Below, piece after piece: positions 9,175 to 14,774 of a DNA stretch of 19,088 bases. A program made the position numbers and the translations under genes. Where the stretch lies: NCBI GenBank assembly GCA_963977945.1, contig CAXBQO010000008.1:1-19088 (forward strand), given 5' to 3'. Numbering within the stretch: the stretch's first letter is position 1; every line of letters starts with the position of its first letter. The notes below the pieces were generated by a model that had not been told where the DNA came from, ran no database searches, and saw only the letters and a list, made by a program, of their open reading frames with translations. The DNA is from CALMJB01 sp963977945. GTDB lineage: Bacteria; Actinomycetota; Actinomycetes; Nanopelagicales; Nanopelagicaceae.

Positions 9175-9837
9175 ATGAGAGTCGCAATCGTTGGAGCCGG
9201 AAATGTTGGCCGTGCTATTGCGCGCGAATTGCTCAGCAATAAACATAATGTTTTGCTAATTGATAAAGATCCAAAATCAATCAAAATGGAAAGTGTGCCG
9301 GCAGCTGAGTGGCTACTTGGAGATGCCTGCGAAATTAGCACTTTAGATCAGGCAAAATTAACTAATTGCCAAGTTTTGGTTGCCGCCACCGGTGATGACA
9401 AGGTAAATCTAGTAACTTCACTACTTGGTAAAACCGAGTATGGAATTCCCCGCGTTGTGGCAAGAATTAAACATCCTAAAAATGAATGGATGTTTGATAG
9501 CTCTTGGGGAGTTGATGTTGCAGTATCAACGCCGCGCATAATTTCAGCACTTGTTGAAGAAGCTGTGAGCGTAGGCGATGTGGTTCGACTCTTCTCACTT
9601 CGTAAAGGTCAGGCAAATTTAGTTGAAATAACCCTGCCAGATAATGCCTCTTGCTGCGGTAAAACCGTAAGTGAAATTGAGTTTCCAGATGATTGCGCGA
9701 TAGCGGCAATTGTTAGAGATGGTCGAGTAATTGCCGCCAAAGATCATGAAGTTTTAAGCGCCGGAGATGAATTAATTTTTGTTGCTTCATCAGCGGCCGA
9801 AGATTTACTTAAGAGTTGCTTGATTGGAAAAAATTAA
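9175..9837 (+). CDS. trkA: Second RCK-domain potassium transport regulator (TrkA/CeoC type)
   Basis: 220 aa, a paralogue of the preceding gene with the same two-domain plan. The Rossmann loop is GAGNVG near residue 7, with D at the end of strand 2 (VLLIDKD); an RCK_C domain occupies about 140-215. The two proteins are diverged in sequence and may form a hetero-oligomeric ring, which is an inference from the conserved pairing in Actinobacteria. The start is supported by AAGGA at 9164-9168, 6 nt before ATG. The TAA stop interlocks with the stop of the convergent DUF3159 gene in a shared TTAA. Confidence 0.93.
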   Translation: MRVAIVGAGNVGRAIARELLSNKHNVLLIDKDPKSIKMESVPAAEWLLGDACEISTLDQAKLTNCQVLVAATGDDKVNLVTSLLGKTEYGIPRVVARIKHPKNEWMFDSSWGVDVAVSTPRIISALVEEAVSVGDVVRLFSLRKGQANLVEITLPDNASCCGKTVSEIEFPDDCAIAAIVRDGRVIAAKDHEVLSAGDELIFVASSAAEDLLKSCLIGKN

Positions 9838-10463
9838 CTCTCATCTTTAATTGAAGGCACAGTTACTAAAACCTTCCAAGTAAGCCATGCAGCAAGTAAA
9901 AACATTGGATAACCCATTATTAACCGGGCAGTTCCAAGCGCAGTTAAATTGTCACTTAAATAAAGTGGATACTGCACCGCTAACCTAGAAACAAATAAAC
10001 CAACCCATATCCAGCCAGCTTTTTGATAAACCGCCAATCGCCTTGGATGTTGCCGCCATTTCATATTTTCGCCAAGGATTGGGCCGAGCATAAGCCCCAG
10101 TAATGGCCATTTGATCAAATTTAAAACCGCATACAAAACTGCGTAAAAAATATTTGTTAATAGTCCTGGTAAATAGAAATCACTAGCGTTACCGGTTTTT
10201 CGAGCAAACAAAGCACAAACTAGTACTCCAATTAATCCAGAAAATGCATGTTGAACTGTTTCCCGACGGATCAATCTAATAACTGTAAAGATAAGTGAAA
10301 GTGCAATTGAAACATAAAGGGCTAAATTTAGATTTTGCTTTGAAAAACTAAAGACTAATAAAAACGCCAGCGCTGGAATTCCAGAATCAATTAACCCTCT
10401 TTTACCACCAAGGGCAGATAAAATTTTTGCCTTGTCTGATTCAGATGCTGAATTTGTTGACAT
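9834..10463 (-). CDS. DUF3159 family integral membrane protein
   Basis: 209 aa of unknown function. A short Ser/Asp-rich N-terminus precedes GGKRGLIDSGIP (19-30), the family-like opening. About five or six hydrophobic segments follow (roughly 26-41, 46-64, 72-88, 97-130, 150-168, 180-200). A basic loop with RQHPRR lies near 137-142. The family is almost confined to Actinobacteria and sits beside dut and the TrkA pair. The ATG follows the dut stop by 5 bp with no Shine-Dalgarno sequence, so it is probably translated by coupling to dut. It overlaps trkA2 by 4 bp at its 3' end. The family call rests on the motif and the conserved neighbourhood. Confidence 0.82.
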   Translation of the reverse strand: MSTNSASESDKAKILSALGGKRGLIDSGIPALAFLLVFSFSKQNLNLALYVSIALSLIFTVIRLIRRETVQHAFSGLIGVLVCALFARKTGNASDFYLPGLLTNIFYAVLYAVLNLIKWPLLGLMLGPILGENMKWRQHPRRLAVYQKAGWIWVGLFVSRLAVQYPLYLSDNLTALGTARLIMGYPMFLLAAWLTWKVLVTVPSIKDES

Positions 10464-10468
10464 TTAAT

Positions 10469-10915
10469 TTATTTAGTTCCGGTAGAGCCAAAACCATCAG
10501 CAGAGCGGGTGGTTCCAGGTAATTCTGATACTTCAACAAATTCTGCCGTTTCAATCTTTTGAATCACCATTTGAGCGATTCGATCTCCACGTTTGAATGA
10601 AATTGATTCTGATTTGTCATGATTAATTAAAATAATTTGTAACTCGCCTCTAAAACCGGCATCAACTGTGCCAGGAGTATTAACCATTGAAACTCCGTGT
10701 TTAATTGCTAATCCAGAACGTGGATGAACAAATGCGGCATAACCATCAGGGAGTGCAATCGCTAACCCGGTGGGAGCCAATGCCCGTTCACCTGGTGCGA
10801 GGGATAAATCAATTCTGGTTCGCAGATCAAAACCAGCATCACCTGGTTTTGCATAACTAGGTGTAGCCATTTCAGAATCTAACTTTTTGATTAACACTTT
10901 TACAGTTGGTTTCAT
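10469..10915 (-). CDS. dut: dUTP diphosphatase (trimeric dUTPase)
   Basis: 148 aa, the normal size. It hydrolyses dUTP to dUMP and pyrophosphate, keeping uracil out of DNA and feeding thymidylate synthesis. All five trimeric dUTPase motifs are present in order: PGDAGFDL (24-31), HPRSGLA (64-70), GTVDAGFRGEL (82-92, catalytic D85), RGDRIAQMV (109-117) and the glycine-rich C-terminal arm RSADGFGSTG (137-146). It lies 38 bp downstream of the thioesterase gene and 5 bp upstream of DUF3159. No clear Shine-Dalgarno sequence precedes the ATG, so it is probably expressed from the thioesterase promoter. In many Actinobacteria DUF3710 and an OB-fold gene lie between dut and DUF3159; both are missing. 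Confidence 0.97.
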   Translation of the reverse strand: MKPTVKVLIKKLDSEMATPSYAKPGDAGFDLRTRIDLSLAPGERALAPTGLAIALPDGYAAFVHPRSGLAIKHGVSMVNTPGTVDAGFRGELQIILINHDKSESISFKRGDRIAQMVIQKIETAEFVEVSELPGTTRSADGFGSTGTK

Positions 10916-10953
10916 GGAATTTAACTCTGATTACTTTTGATTTCTATCAATTA

Positions 10954-11556
10954 CTATGGATTAAAGTTGAAATCAGGATCGACAAATTCCATTAATTCTG
11001 GATGCTTTTTTAAATGTTCTTGAAAATCGATATTCATATTATTAATAAAATGCGACATTGGTACCGATATAAAAATTGCGGCAGCCCTCACTGCAATTGG
11101 TCCAGTGATTGAACCAATTCGACCACTCGCTGCGGTATAAATCTTTCGACCCGCTTGCCCGGTAATTTTTGCCTCGATAAATAATGTAGTGCCAACTGGT
11201 ACCGGCATTAAAAAGTCAGTTTCTAATCTGCCGGTGACTGCAGGTGTTCTAATTAACCACATTAATTTTCCCAGTGCTTCATCAAATGCCAACGAAAGTA
11301 ATCCGCCATGCGCCAAACCTGGCGCACCTTGATGGTTGTCAGTGACTGTAAATTGCGCGGTTAATTCCAATCCTGCTTTTGCATGCGCAACCAGATGAAG
11401 CCCGGAATTATGTAATTTGCCGCAACCAAAGCAGTAACCAAAGTGCGATGGAATTTGAGATCCAACTGCCGGAGCTTTTGGATGTCTTGGCGGAATAACC
11501 GCATCACTTGGTGGAGTGGTACTCACTACCTTTATATTTTTGACATCCTCACTCAT
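10954..11556 (-). CDS. PaaI-type hotdog-fold thioesterase
   Basis: 200 aa from the ATG chosen here. The hotdog domain covers about 55-175 and carries HGGLLSLAFDEALG (83-96) with the usual HGG and acidic D92, which points to acyl-CoA thioester hydrolysis. The CFGC motif at 42-45 is common in this subgroup. A basic, proline-containing N-terminal tail and a short C-terminal extension ending in FNP flank it. The substrate is unknown. An ATG 51 bp further upstream is possible (217 aa), but that would run 11 bp into the divergent DUF3093 gene. The chosen ATG instead has TATTCT 6 nt before it, fitting a leaderless start, and gives a family-typical N-terminus. It heads a thioesterase-dut-DUF3159 unit. 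Confidence 0.85.
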   Translation of the reverse strand: MSEDVKNIKVVSTTPPSDAVIPPRHPKAPAVGSQIPSHFGYCFGCGKLHNSGLHLVAHAKAGLELTAQFTVTDNHQGAPGLAHGGLLSLAFDEALGKLMWLIRTPAVTGRLETDFLMPVPVGTTLFIEAKITGQAGRKIYTAASGRIGSITGPIAVRAAAIFISVPMSHFINNMNIDFQEHLKKHPELMEFVDPDFNFNP

Positions 11557-11568
11557 TGGAAAAGAATA
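11557..11568 (-). promoter_or_regulatory. Candidate -10 box for leaderless thioesterase mRNA
   Basis: The minus strand reads TATTCT (complement of 11563-11568), 6 nt, ATG. No Shine-Dalgarno sequence is present. This supports the downstream start at 11556 and places divergent promoters for the thioesterase and DUF3093 genes inside a 40-bp gap. Confidence 0.55.
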
Positions 11569-11584
11569 TCGGCAAGCGGGCAGG

Positions 11585-11596
11585 TAGTGTTCCAAC
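11585..11596 (+). promoter_or_regulatory. Candidate -10 box for leaderless DUF3093 mRNA
   Basis: TAGTGT (11585-11590) is followed by 6 nt and the GTG start of the DUF3093 gene. There is no good ribosome-binding site. Confidence 0.5.
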
Positions 11597-12043
11597 GTGA
11601 GCGCCAATTACTTTGAACGAATGTATTTTTCAGTAAAACTTTGGTTGTTTCTTTTAGCACTTTCGCTAACTTTCTACATTGCCGTCTGGGCAGCATTAGA
11701 TGTTGTTCCCGCAGTCATTGCGACGATTTTGCTGCTACTTGCTTTATTGCTACTAAACATGAGATCAACCACAATAAGAATTGAAAATCAAAAACTTCAT
11801 GTTGGCTTTGCCACAATTGAATTGGCATATCTTGGAACTATCACCCTGCTTGAAGATTTTGCGCAATATTCCAAATCGAATCGGCCAATAGATCCGGCAG
11901 GATTTTTACAAACCAAATTCTGGATTAAATCTGCAGTTAAAATTGAACTCACCGATAAATCTGATCCAACACCATTTTGGATTATTTCTAGTCGAAGAGC
12001 GGAAGATTTATCTAGCTTACTTTTAAAGCTTAAAACTAATTAA
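11597..12043 (+). CDS. DUF3093 family membrane protein
   Basis: 148 aa with a GTG start. Two N-terminal membrane segments (about 13-32 and 37-54) precede a soluble domain of about 90 residues. That domain ends in PFWIISSRRAEDLSSLL, which resembles the conserved Trp/SxR end of DUF3093. Function is unknown; the family is actinobacterial and lies next to dut and DUF4193, as in mycobacteria. The first residues (YFERMYFS) match the family's usual cytoplasmic N-terminus. Its stop shares a TTAA with the stop of the convergent DUF4193 gene. Confidence 0.85.
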   Translation: MSANYFERMYFSVKLWLFLLALSLTFYIAVWAALDVVPAVIATILLLLALLLLNMRSTTIRIENQKLHVGFATIELAYLGTITLLEDFAQYSKSNRPIDPAGFLQTKFWIKSAVKIELTDKSDPTPFWIISSRRAEDLSSLLLKLKTN

Positions 12044-12336
12044 GCGCAGTCAAAACAGACTGCTTTAGCACCTTCACCACGAGCTTTTTGATTTATATGT
12101 TTTACCAAGAAGCAGCGATTGCAAGTAAATTCATCTTCTTGTTTTGGAACAACTTTTACTGCTAACTCTTCACCTGAAAGATCAGCGCCAGGCAACTCTA
12201 GATTTTCAGCAGCCTCTTCTTCATCAATATCAACCTGACCAGATTGCGCATCAGCTCGACGTTGCTTTAATTCCTCTAACGATTCTTCATGTAACTCTTC
12301 ATCGGTTTTTCGGGGCGAGTCATAATCAGTTGCCAT
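12040..12336 (-). CDS. DUF4193 family zinc-ribbon-like protein
   Basis: 98 aa, close to the family's usual length. The acidic N-terminal half has the typical TDYDSPRKTDEE opening and an ELPGADLSGEELAV block (47-60). The C-terminal half holds two CxxC pairs (C72/C75 and C94/C97), probably binding zinc, and the protein ends one residue after the last Cys. Function is unknown; the family is found throughout Actinobacteria beside DUF3093 and dut. The start is well supported by a GGGGAG box at 12343-12348, 6 nt before ATG. It overlaps DUF3093 by 4 bp at the 3' end, tail to tail. The strong ribosome-binding site and the 5' leader upstream suggest efficient expression. Confidence 0.92.
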   Translation of the reverse strand: MATDYDSPRKTDEELHEESLEELKQRRADAQSGQVDIDEEEAAENLELPGADLSGEELAVKVVPKQEDEFTCNRCFLVKHINQKARGEGAKAVCFDCA

Positions 12337-12421
12337 TTATCTCTCCCCTTTCTAAATCCTGATATTTCTTATTCGGGGCGGATAATCCCCTATTTATAAA
12401 CTTCTGTCGCGTTAACCTTTG

Positions 12422-12452
12422 GCGTGTCGGGATTATTCCCGCACAAACACGC
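12422..12452. repeat. Bulged inverted repeat (11-bp stem, 4-nt loop)
   Basis: GCGTGT-CGGGA, loop TTAT, TCCCG, then a 5-nt CACAA bulge, then ACACGC. Both stem halves match perfectly. An alternative register pairs GTG with the first CAC. No T-run follows on either strand. It could be a processing or attenuation structure, a Rho-assisted terminator, or a protein site. Confidence 0.65.
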
Positions 12453-12495
12453 TCGGCGGCTGAGAATTTTTGCCAATATTGCTGGCTTTACTCGG

Positions 12496-12533
12496 TATCT
12501 CAAGACAGTATCGCAAGACAGTTTGGCAAGCAC
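12496..12533. repeat. 13-bp direct repeats downstream of trmD
   Basis: TATCTCAAGACAG and TATCGCAAGACAG are adjacent and differ at one base; a third, degraded copy (TTTGGCAAGCAC) follows directly. They lie 18 bp beyond the trmD stop. Role unknown; simple tandem duplication is the plainest origin. Confidence 0.7.
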
Positions 12534-12551
12534 TAACTCTTACTCTTATGT

Positions 12552-13277
12552 CTAATCTTCACTCAACCTCTTCGTGCGCAACTTAGCCTGCTCACTTCGC
12601 CACTTCGCAATTTCTGCGTGATTTCCTGAAAGTAAAACTTGTGGAACTTCTAATCCTCGCCAATTAGATGGTTTTGTATATGTTGGATATTCCAGCAAAC
12701 TGCCATCTGACATCGAATGTGATTCTTCATCTAACGATTGTGGATTTCCAATCACTCCAGGAATTAATCTAGTAATTGCTTCAATCATCACCATCGCCGC
12801 AACTTCACCGCCTGCCAAAACATAATCGCCAATTGATACCTCATGCACCGTTATATTTGATTGACTTCGGTAATAATCACTTACTCTTGCATCTATTCCC
12901 TCATATCGCCCACAAGCAAAAATCAAGTGTTGCCCCTTTGAAAATTTAGTTGCTAATTTTTGAGTAAATTTACGACCAGCTGGTGTCAAAATAATTAAAT
13001 CGCTTTGAATATTTTCTGCGCTAGCAACCTGATTATAAGTTTGGCTATTTAAACGGAGTACTGAGTCAATCGCGTCAGCCCAAGGCTGCGCGCTCATTAC
13101 CATTCCAGCTCCACCACCGTATGGCGTGTCATCAACTGATTTGTGGTTACCACTTGTGAATGCACGCAAATCATGAACTTCAATATTCAAAATTGATTTC
13201 TCTTGCGCCTTACCAAGCAGCGATAGTTTTAATGGCGATAGATACTCAGGAAATATCGAGATAACATCGATGCGCAT
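12552..13277 (-). CDS. trmD: tRNA (guanine-N1-)-methyltransferase
   Basis: 241 aa. It methylates G37 of tRNAs read next to the anticodon, preventing +1 frameshifting; SPOUT family, acting as a dimer. Seen: the N-terminal MRIDVISIFPEY, the DDTPYGGGAGMV loop (49-60), FACGRYEGIDARV (120-132) and the trefoil-knot SAM loop SIGDYVLAGGEVAAMVMIEA (148-167). The linker with EESHS (184-188) and the C-terminal RNA-binding domain beginning near EYPTYTKP (196-203) are also clear. Its ATG directly abuts the rimM TAA with no spacer and no good Shine-Dalgarno sequence, so it is probably translated by re-initiation after rimM. It is last in the smc-to-trmD run; rplS does not follow. Confidence 0.97.
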   Translation of the reverse strand: MRIDVISIFPEYLSPLKLSLLGKAQEKSILNIEVHDLRAFTSGNHKSVDDTPYGGGAGMVMSAQPWADAIDSVLRLNSQTYNQVASAENIQSDLIILTPAGRKFTQKLATKFSKGQHLIFACGRYEGIDARVSDYYRSQSNITVHEVSIGDYVLAGGEVAAMVMIEAITRLIPGVIGNPQSLDEESHSMSDGSLLEYPTYTKPSNWRGLEVPQVLLSGNHAEIAKWRSEQAKLRTKRLSED

Positions 13278-13787
13278 TTATATTTGCTCCACACTTGCCG
13301 GAAACAATCCCATCGGTGGATCTAATTTTATTAAACGCTGCCCTAGATCAATCTCTTTTACTATCGCTTTTACCATCGGAACCAGAACTACCTCTTTGCC
13401 ACTGCTAACTTGTAATAAGTCTTGCCCTGGATTTTTAGAAATTCCAACTACCTTTCCTAGATATATTCCAGATAAATTCTTAACTTGGCAATCTAATAAT
13501 TGCTGAAGGTGGTATTCATTTTCAGAATTATCTGAAATATCAACTTCACTAAGCAAGACTTCATTTCGCAAATCTTCAATTTGATTTCGAGTGGTAATAC
13601 CGACCAAAGAAATTAACCAAGTGCCGCTATGAAACTTTGCACTCTCGATTTCAAATATTTTTCCATTTGATAGTTGTACTTTGGTTCCAGATTGAAACCT
13701 GTTTTCTGGATCATCGGTATAAATTTCAATTGTGGCTTCGCCTTTAATGCCATGAGCCTTGCCAATACGACCAATTTCAAGCAACAC
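13278..13787 (-). CDS. rimM: 16S rRNA processing / 30S maturation protein RimM
   Basis: 169 aa. RimM helps fold the 16S rRNA 3' domain head and binds S19 during 30S assembly. The N-terminal domain begins LEIGRIGKAHGIKGEATIEIYT (the quoted family motif is GRIGKAHGIKGE, about 6-17), and a PRC-barrel domain runs from about 92 to 165. It contains LPVP-like LVPMVKAIVKEID and ends with LDPPMGLF. The GTG start has GAGGA at 13794-13798, 6 nt upstream; the next codon is TTG, a less likely start. It lies 23 bp after khpA and abuts trmD. Confidence 0.95.
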   Translation of the reverse strand: MLLEIGRIGKAHGIKGEATIEIYTDDPENRFQSGTKVQLSNGKIFEIESAKFHSGTWLISLVGITTRNQIEDLRNEVLLSEVDISDNSENEYHLQQLLDCQVKNLSGIYLGKVVGISKNPGQDLLQVSSGKEVVLVPMVKAIVKEIDLGQRLIKLDPPMGLFPASVEQI

Positions 13788-13810
13788 GGTTGATCCTCGT
13801 CAACCTACGA

Positions 13811-14050
13811 TTAACGTAATTCGTCCGTCTCGATTAAATCTACGCGAACTGATTCGCCAGCTAATGCGCTAACTACCGTGCGAAGTGCGCGAGCAGTTCT
13901 ACCATTTCGCCCAATCACTTTGCCGATATCTTCTGGATTAACGCGCACCTCTAATGTGGTTCCGCGACGGTGATTTTTCTCAGAGATTTCGACATCATCT
14001 GGGTTGTCGACAATACCTTTTACTAAATGTTCTAAAGCTTCATCAATCAT
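13811..14050 (-). CDS. khpA: KH-domain RNA-binding protein KhpA
   Basis: 79 aa, a single KH domain. The RNA-binding GxxG loop is G47-R-N-G50 in IGKVIGRNGRTARALR. Small KH proteins of this family bind RNA, often with KhpB/Jag, and affect cell elongation and sRNA-linked regulation in Gram-positives. The place between rpsP and rimM is conserved in Actinobacteria and Firmicutes. The gap to rpsP is 19 bp and there is no clear Shine-Dalgarno sequence, so translation probably depends on rpsP read-through and coupling. Confidence 0.93.
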   Translation of the reverse strand: MIDEALEHLVKGIVDNPDDVEISEKNHRRGTTLEVRVNPEDIGKVIGRNGRTARALRTVVSALAGESVRVDLIETDELR

Positions 14051-14069
14051 ATTTTTATAAGGTTAAAGA

Positions 14070-14645
14070 TTATTCAGATGCGGCTTCTGGGGTTGCTTCA
14101 GAATTTGATTCTGTAGCTGGTGCATCTGCTGGTGCCTCAACTTTTGCTTCTGCTTTCTCTTCTGCTTTTGCTTCTGATTTAACTTCTGAATTATTTTCTG
14201 CCGCAGTATTCGCATTATCAACTTCAGCTGCCGGTGCAGATTTTGCTGCTAATTTCTCCGCTGCTTTTTTCTTTAAAGTTGTCGCGCCATCTTTTGGCTC
14301 GTTCATCGCTTCTTTTACCGCTGCTTCATATGCAATCTTTTTATCACTTCTTGGCGGAACAGATTTCAAAGTTCCTTGTTCGCCCGGTTGTTTATGCGCT
14401 CTTTGGTAATCGCCAGTAATTTTTAGTAGCGCACTAACCGCTTCAGTTGGTTGCGCGCCAACGCCTAACCAATATTGGATGCGTTCAGAATTTACTTCTA
14501 TTAGTGAAGGCTCAGATGCAGGTGAGTAACGGCCAACTTCTTCAATCTGCTTTGAATTTCTAGCAGAACGAGAGTCTGCGATAACAATACGAAAATGCGG
14601 GGTGCGAATTTTTCCCAGCCGCATTAATTTAATCTTTACCGACAC
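14070..14645 (-). CDS. rpsP: 30S ribosomal protein S16 with long acidic Ala/Glu tail
   Basis: 191 aa, about twice the S16 core. Residues 1-85 are the conserved S16 fold (SVKIKLMRLGKIRTPHFRI, then EEVGRYSP and YWLGVGAQPTEAV). A basic linker (about 86-135) leads to a low-complexity tail (about 137-191) made mainly of Ala, Glu, Lys, Ser and Asn. Long S16 tails are known in Actinobacteria; this one is long and acidic. The start is GTG with AAGGAG at 14650-14655, only 4 nt away, which is short. That Shine-Dalgarno sequence lies in the last unit of a 10-bp tandem repeat. No gene occupies the 129 bp to ffh, so a promoter for the rpsP-khpA-rimM-trmD set may lie there. Confidence 0.96.
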   Translation of the reverse strand: MSVKIKLMRLGKIRTPHFRIVIADSRSARNSKQIEEVGRYSPASEPSLIEVNSERIQYWLGVGAQPTEAVSALLKITGDYQRAHKQPGEQGTLKSVPPRSDKKIAYEAAVKEAMNEPKDGATTLKKKAAEKLAAKSAPAAEVDNANTAAENNSEVKSEAKAEEKAEAKVEAPADAPATESNSEATPEAASE

Positions 14646-14650
14646 TTCAC

Positions 14651-14710
14651 TCCTTCAAACTCTTTGGCACTCTTTGAAACTCTTGGAAATTACTTCATAC
14701 TCTTTCAAGC
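14651..14710. repeat. Six 10-bp imperfect tandem units in the rpsP leader
   Basis: Read on the plus strand the units are TCCTTCAAAC, TCTTTGGCAC, TCTTTGAAAC, TCTTGGAAAT, TACTTCATAC and TCTTTCAAGC. The TCTTT-type core recurs every 10 bp. On the coding (minus) strand each unit gives an AAAGAGT-like purine block, and the unit nearest rpsP supplies its AAGGAG ribosome-binding site. Confidence 0.7.
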
Positions 14711-14743
14711 AGAAAGCGGTATTTTGCCAGTCGGTTCAATAAT

Positions 14744-14756
14744 CCCCAAATTGGGG
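14744..14756. promoter_or_regulatory. Palindrome CCCCAA-A-TTGGGG upstream of rpsP
   Basis: A perfect 13-bp palindrome with one central base, 99 bp before the rpsP start and 18 bp after the ffh stop. The one-base centre favours a DNA-binding site over an RNA hairpin, although a short stem is possible. The adjoining GGGGCGGTTAATC (14753-14765) matches 12 of 13 bases of a sequence upstream of DUF4193 (12375-12387). Confidence 0.4.
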
Positions 14757-14774
14757 CGGTTAATCTGCGGTAAA

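Larger units (their letters stand above)
12337..12551. other. 215-bp gap between trmD and DUF4193 with hairpins and short repeats
   Basis: This is the largest gap in the window and has no convincing gene. Reading the minus strand toward DUF4193 it holds 13-bp direct repeats (12496-12533), a GCCA/TGGC hairpin near 12472-12486, a strong bulged hairpin (12422-12452), an AT-rich -10-like TATAAA (12393-12398), GGGGATTATCCGCCCC at 12375-12390 and the DUF4193 ribosome-binding site. It therefore probably contains the DUF4193 promoter and leader and the trmD 3' end. No hairpin followed by a T-run is seen, so I do not call a classical terminator. rplS, which usually follows trmD, is absent. Confidence 0.6.

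Noticed and set aside
11557..11607. A longer 217-aa thioesterase starting at 11607
   Set aside because: It would overlap the divergent DUF3093 start by 11 bp and add 17 atypical residues; the ATG at 11556 has a well-placed TATTCT box.
12422..12452. Rho-independent terminator for trmD
   Set aside because: The stem is good, but there is no T-run after it on either strand and it lies about 100 bp from the trmD stop.
12496..12533. CRISPR-like repeat array
   Set aside because: Units are only 13 bp, directly adjacent without spacers, and there are no cas genes.
13954..14409. A 151-codon plus-strand open frame across khpA and rpsP
   Set aside because: It is antisense to two certain genes, and its Ser/Ala/Phe-rich product is just the complement of the repetitive S16 tail.
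14651..14710. Coding minigene or leader peptide in the 10-bp repeat
   Set aside because: A 10-bp period shifts frame every unit, and no start codon with a supported frame was found.
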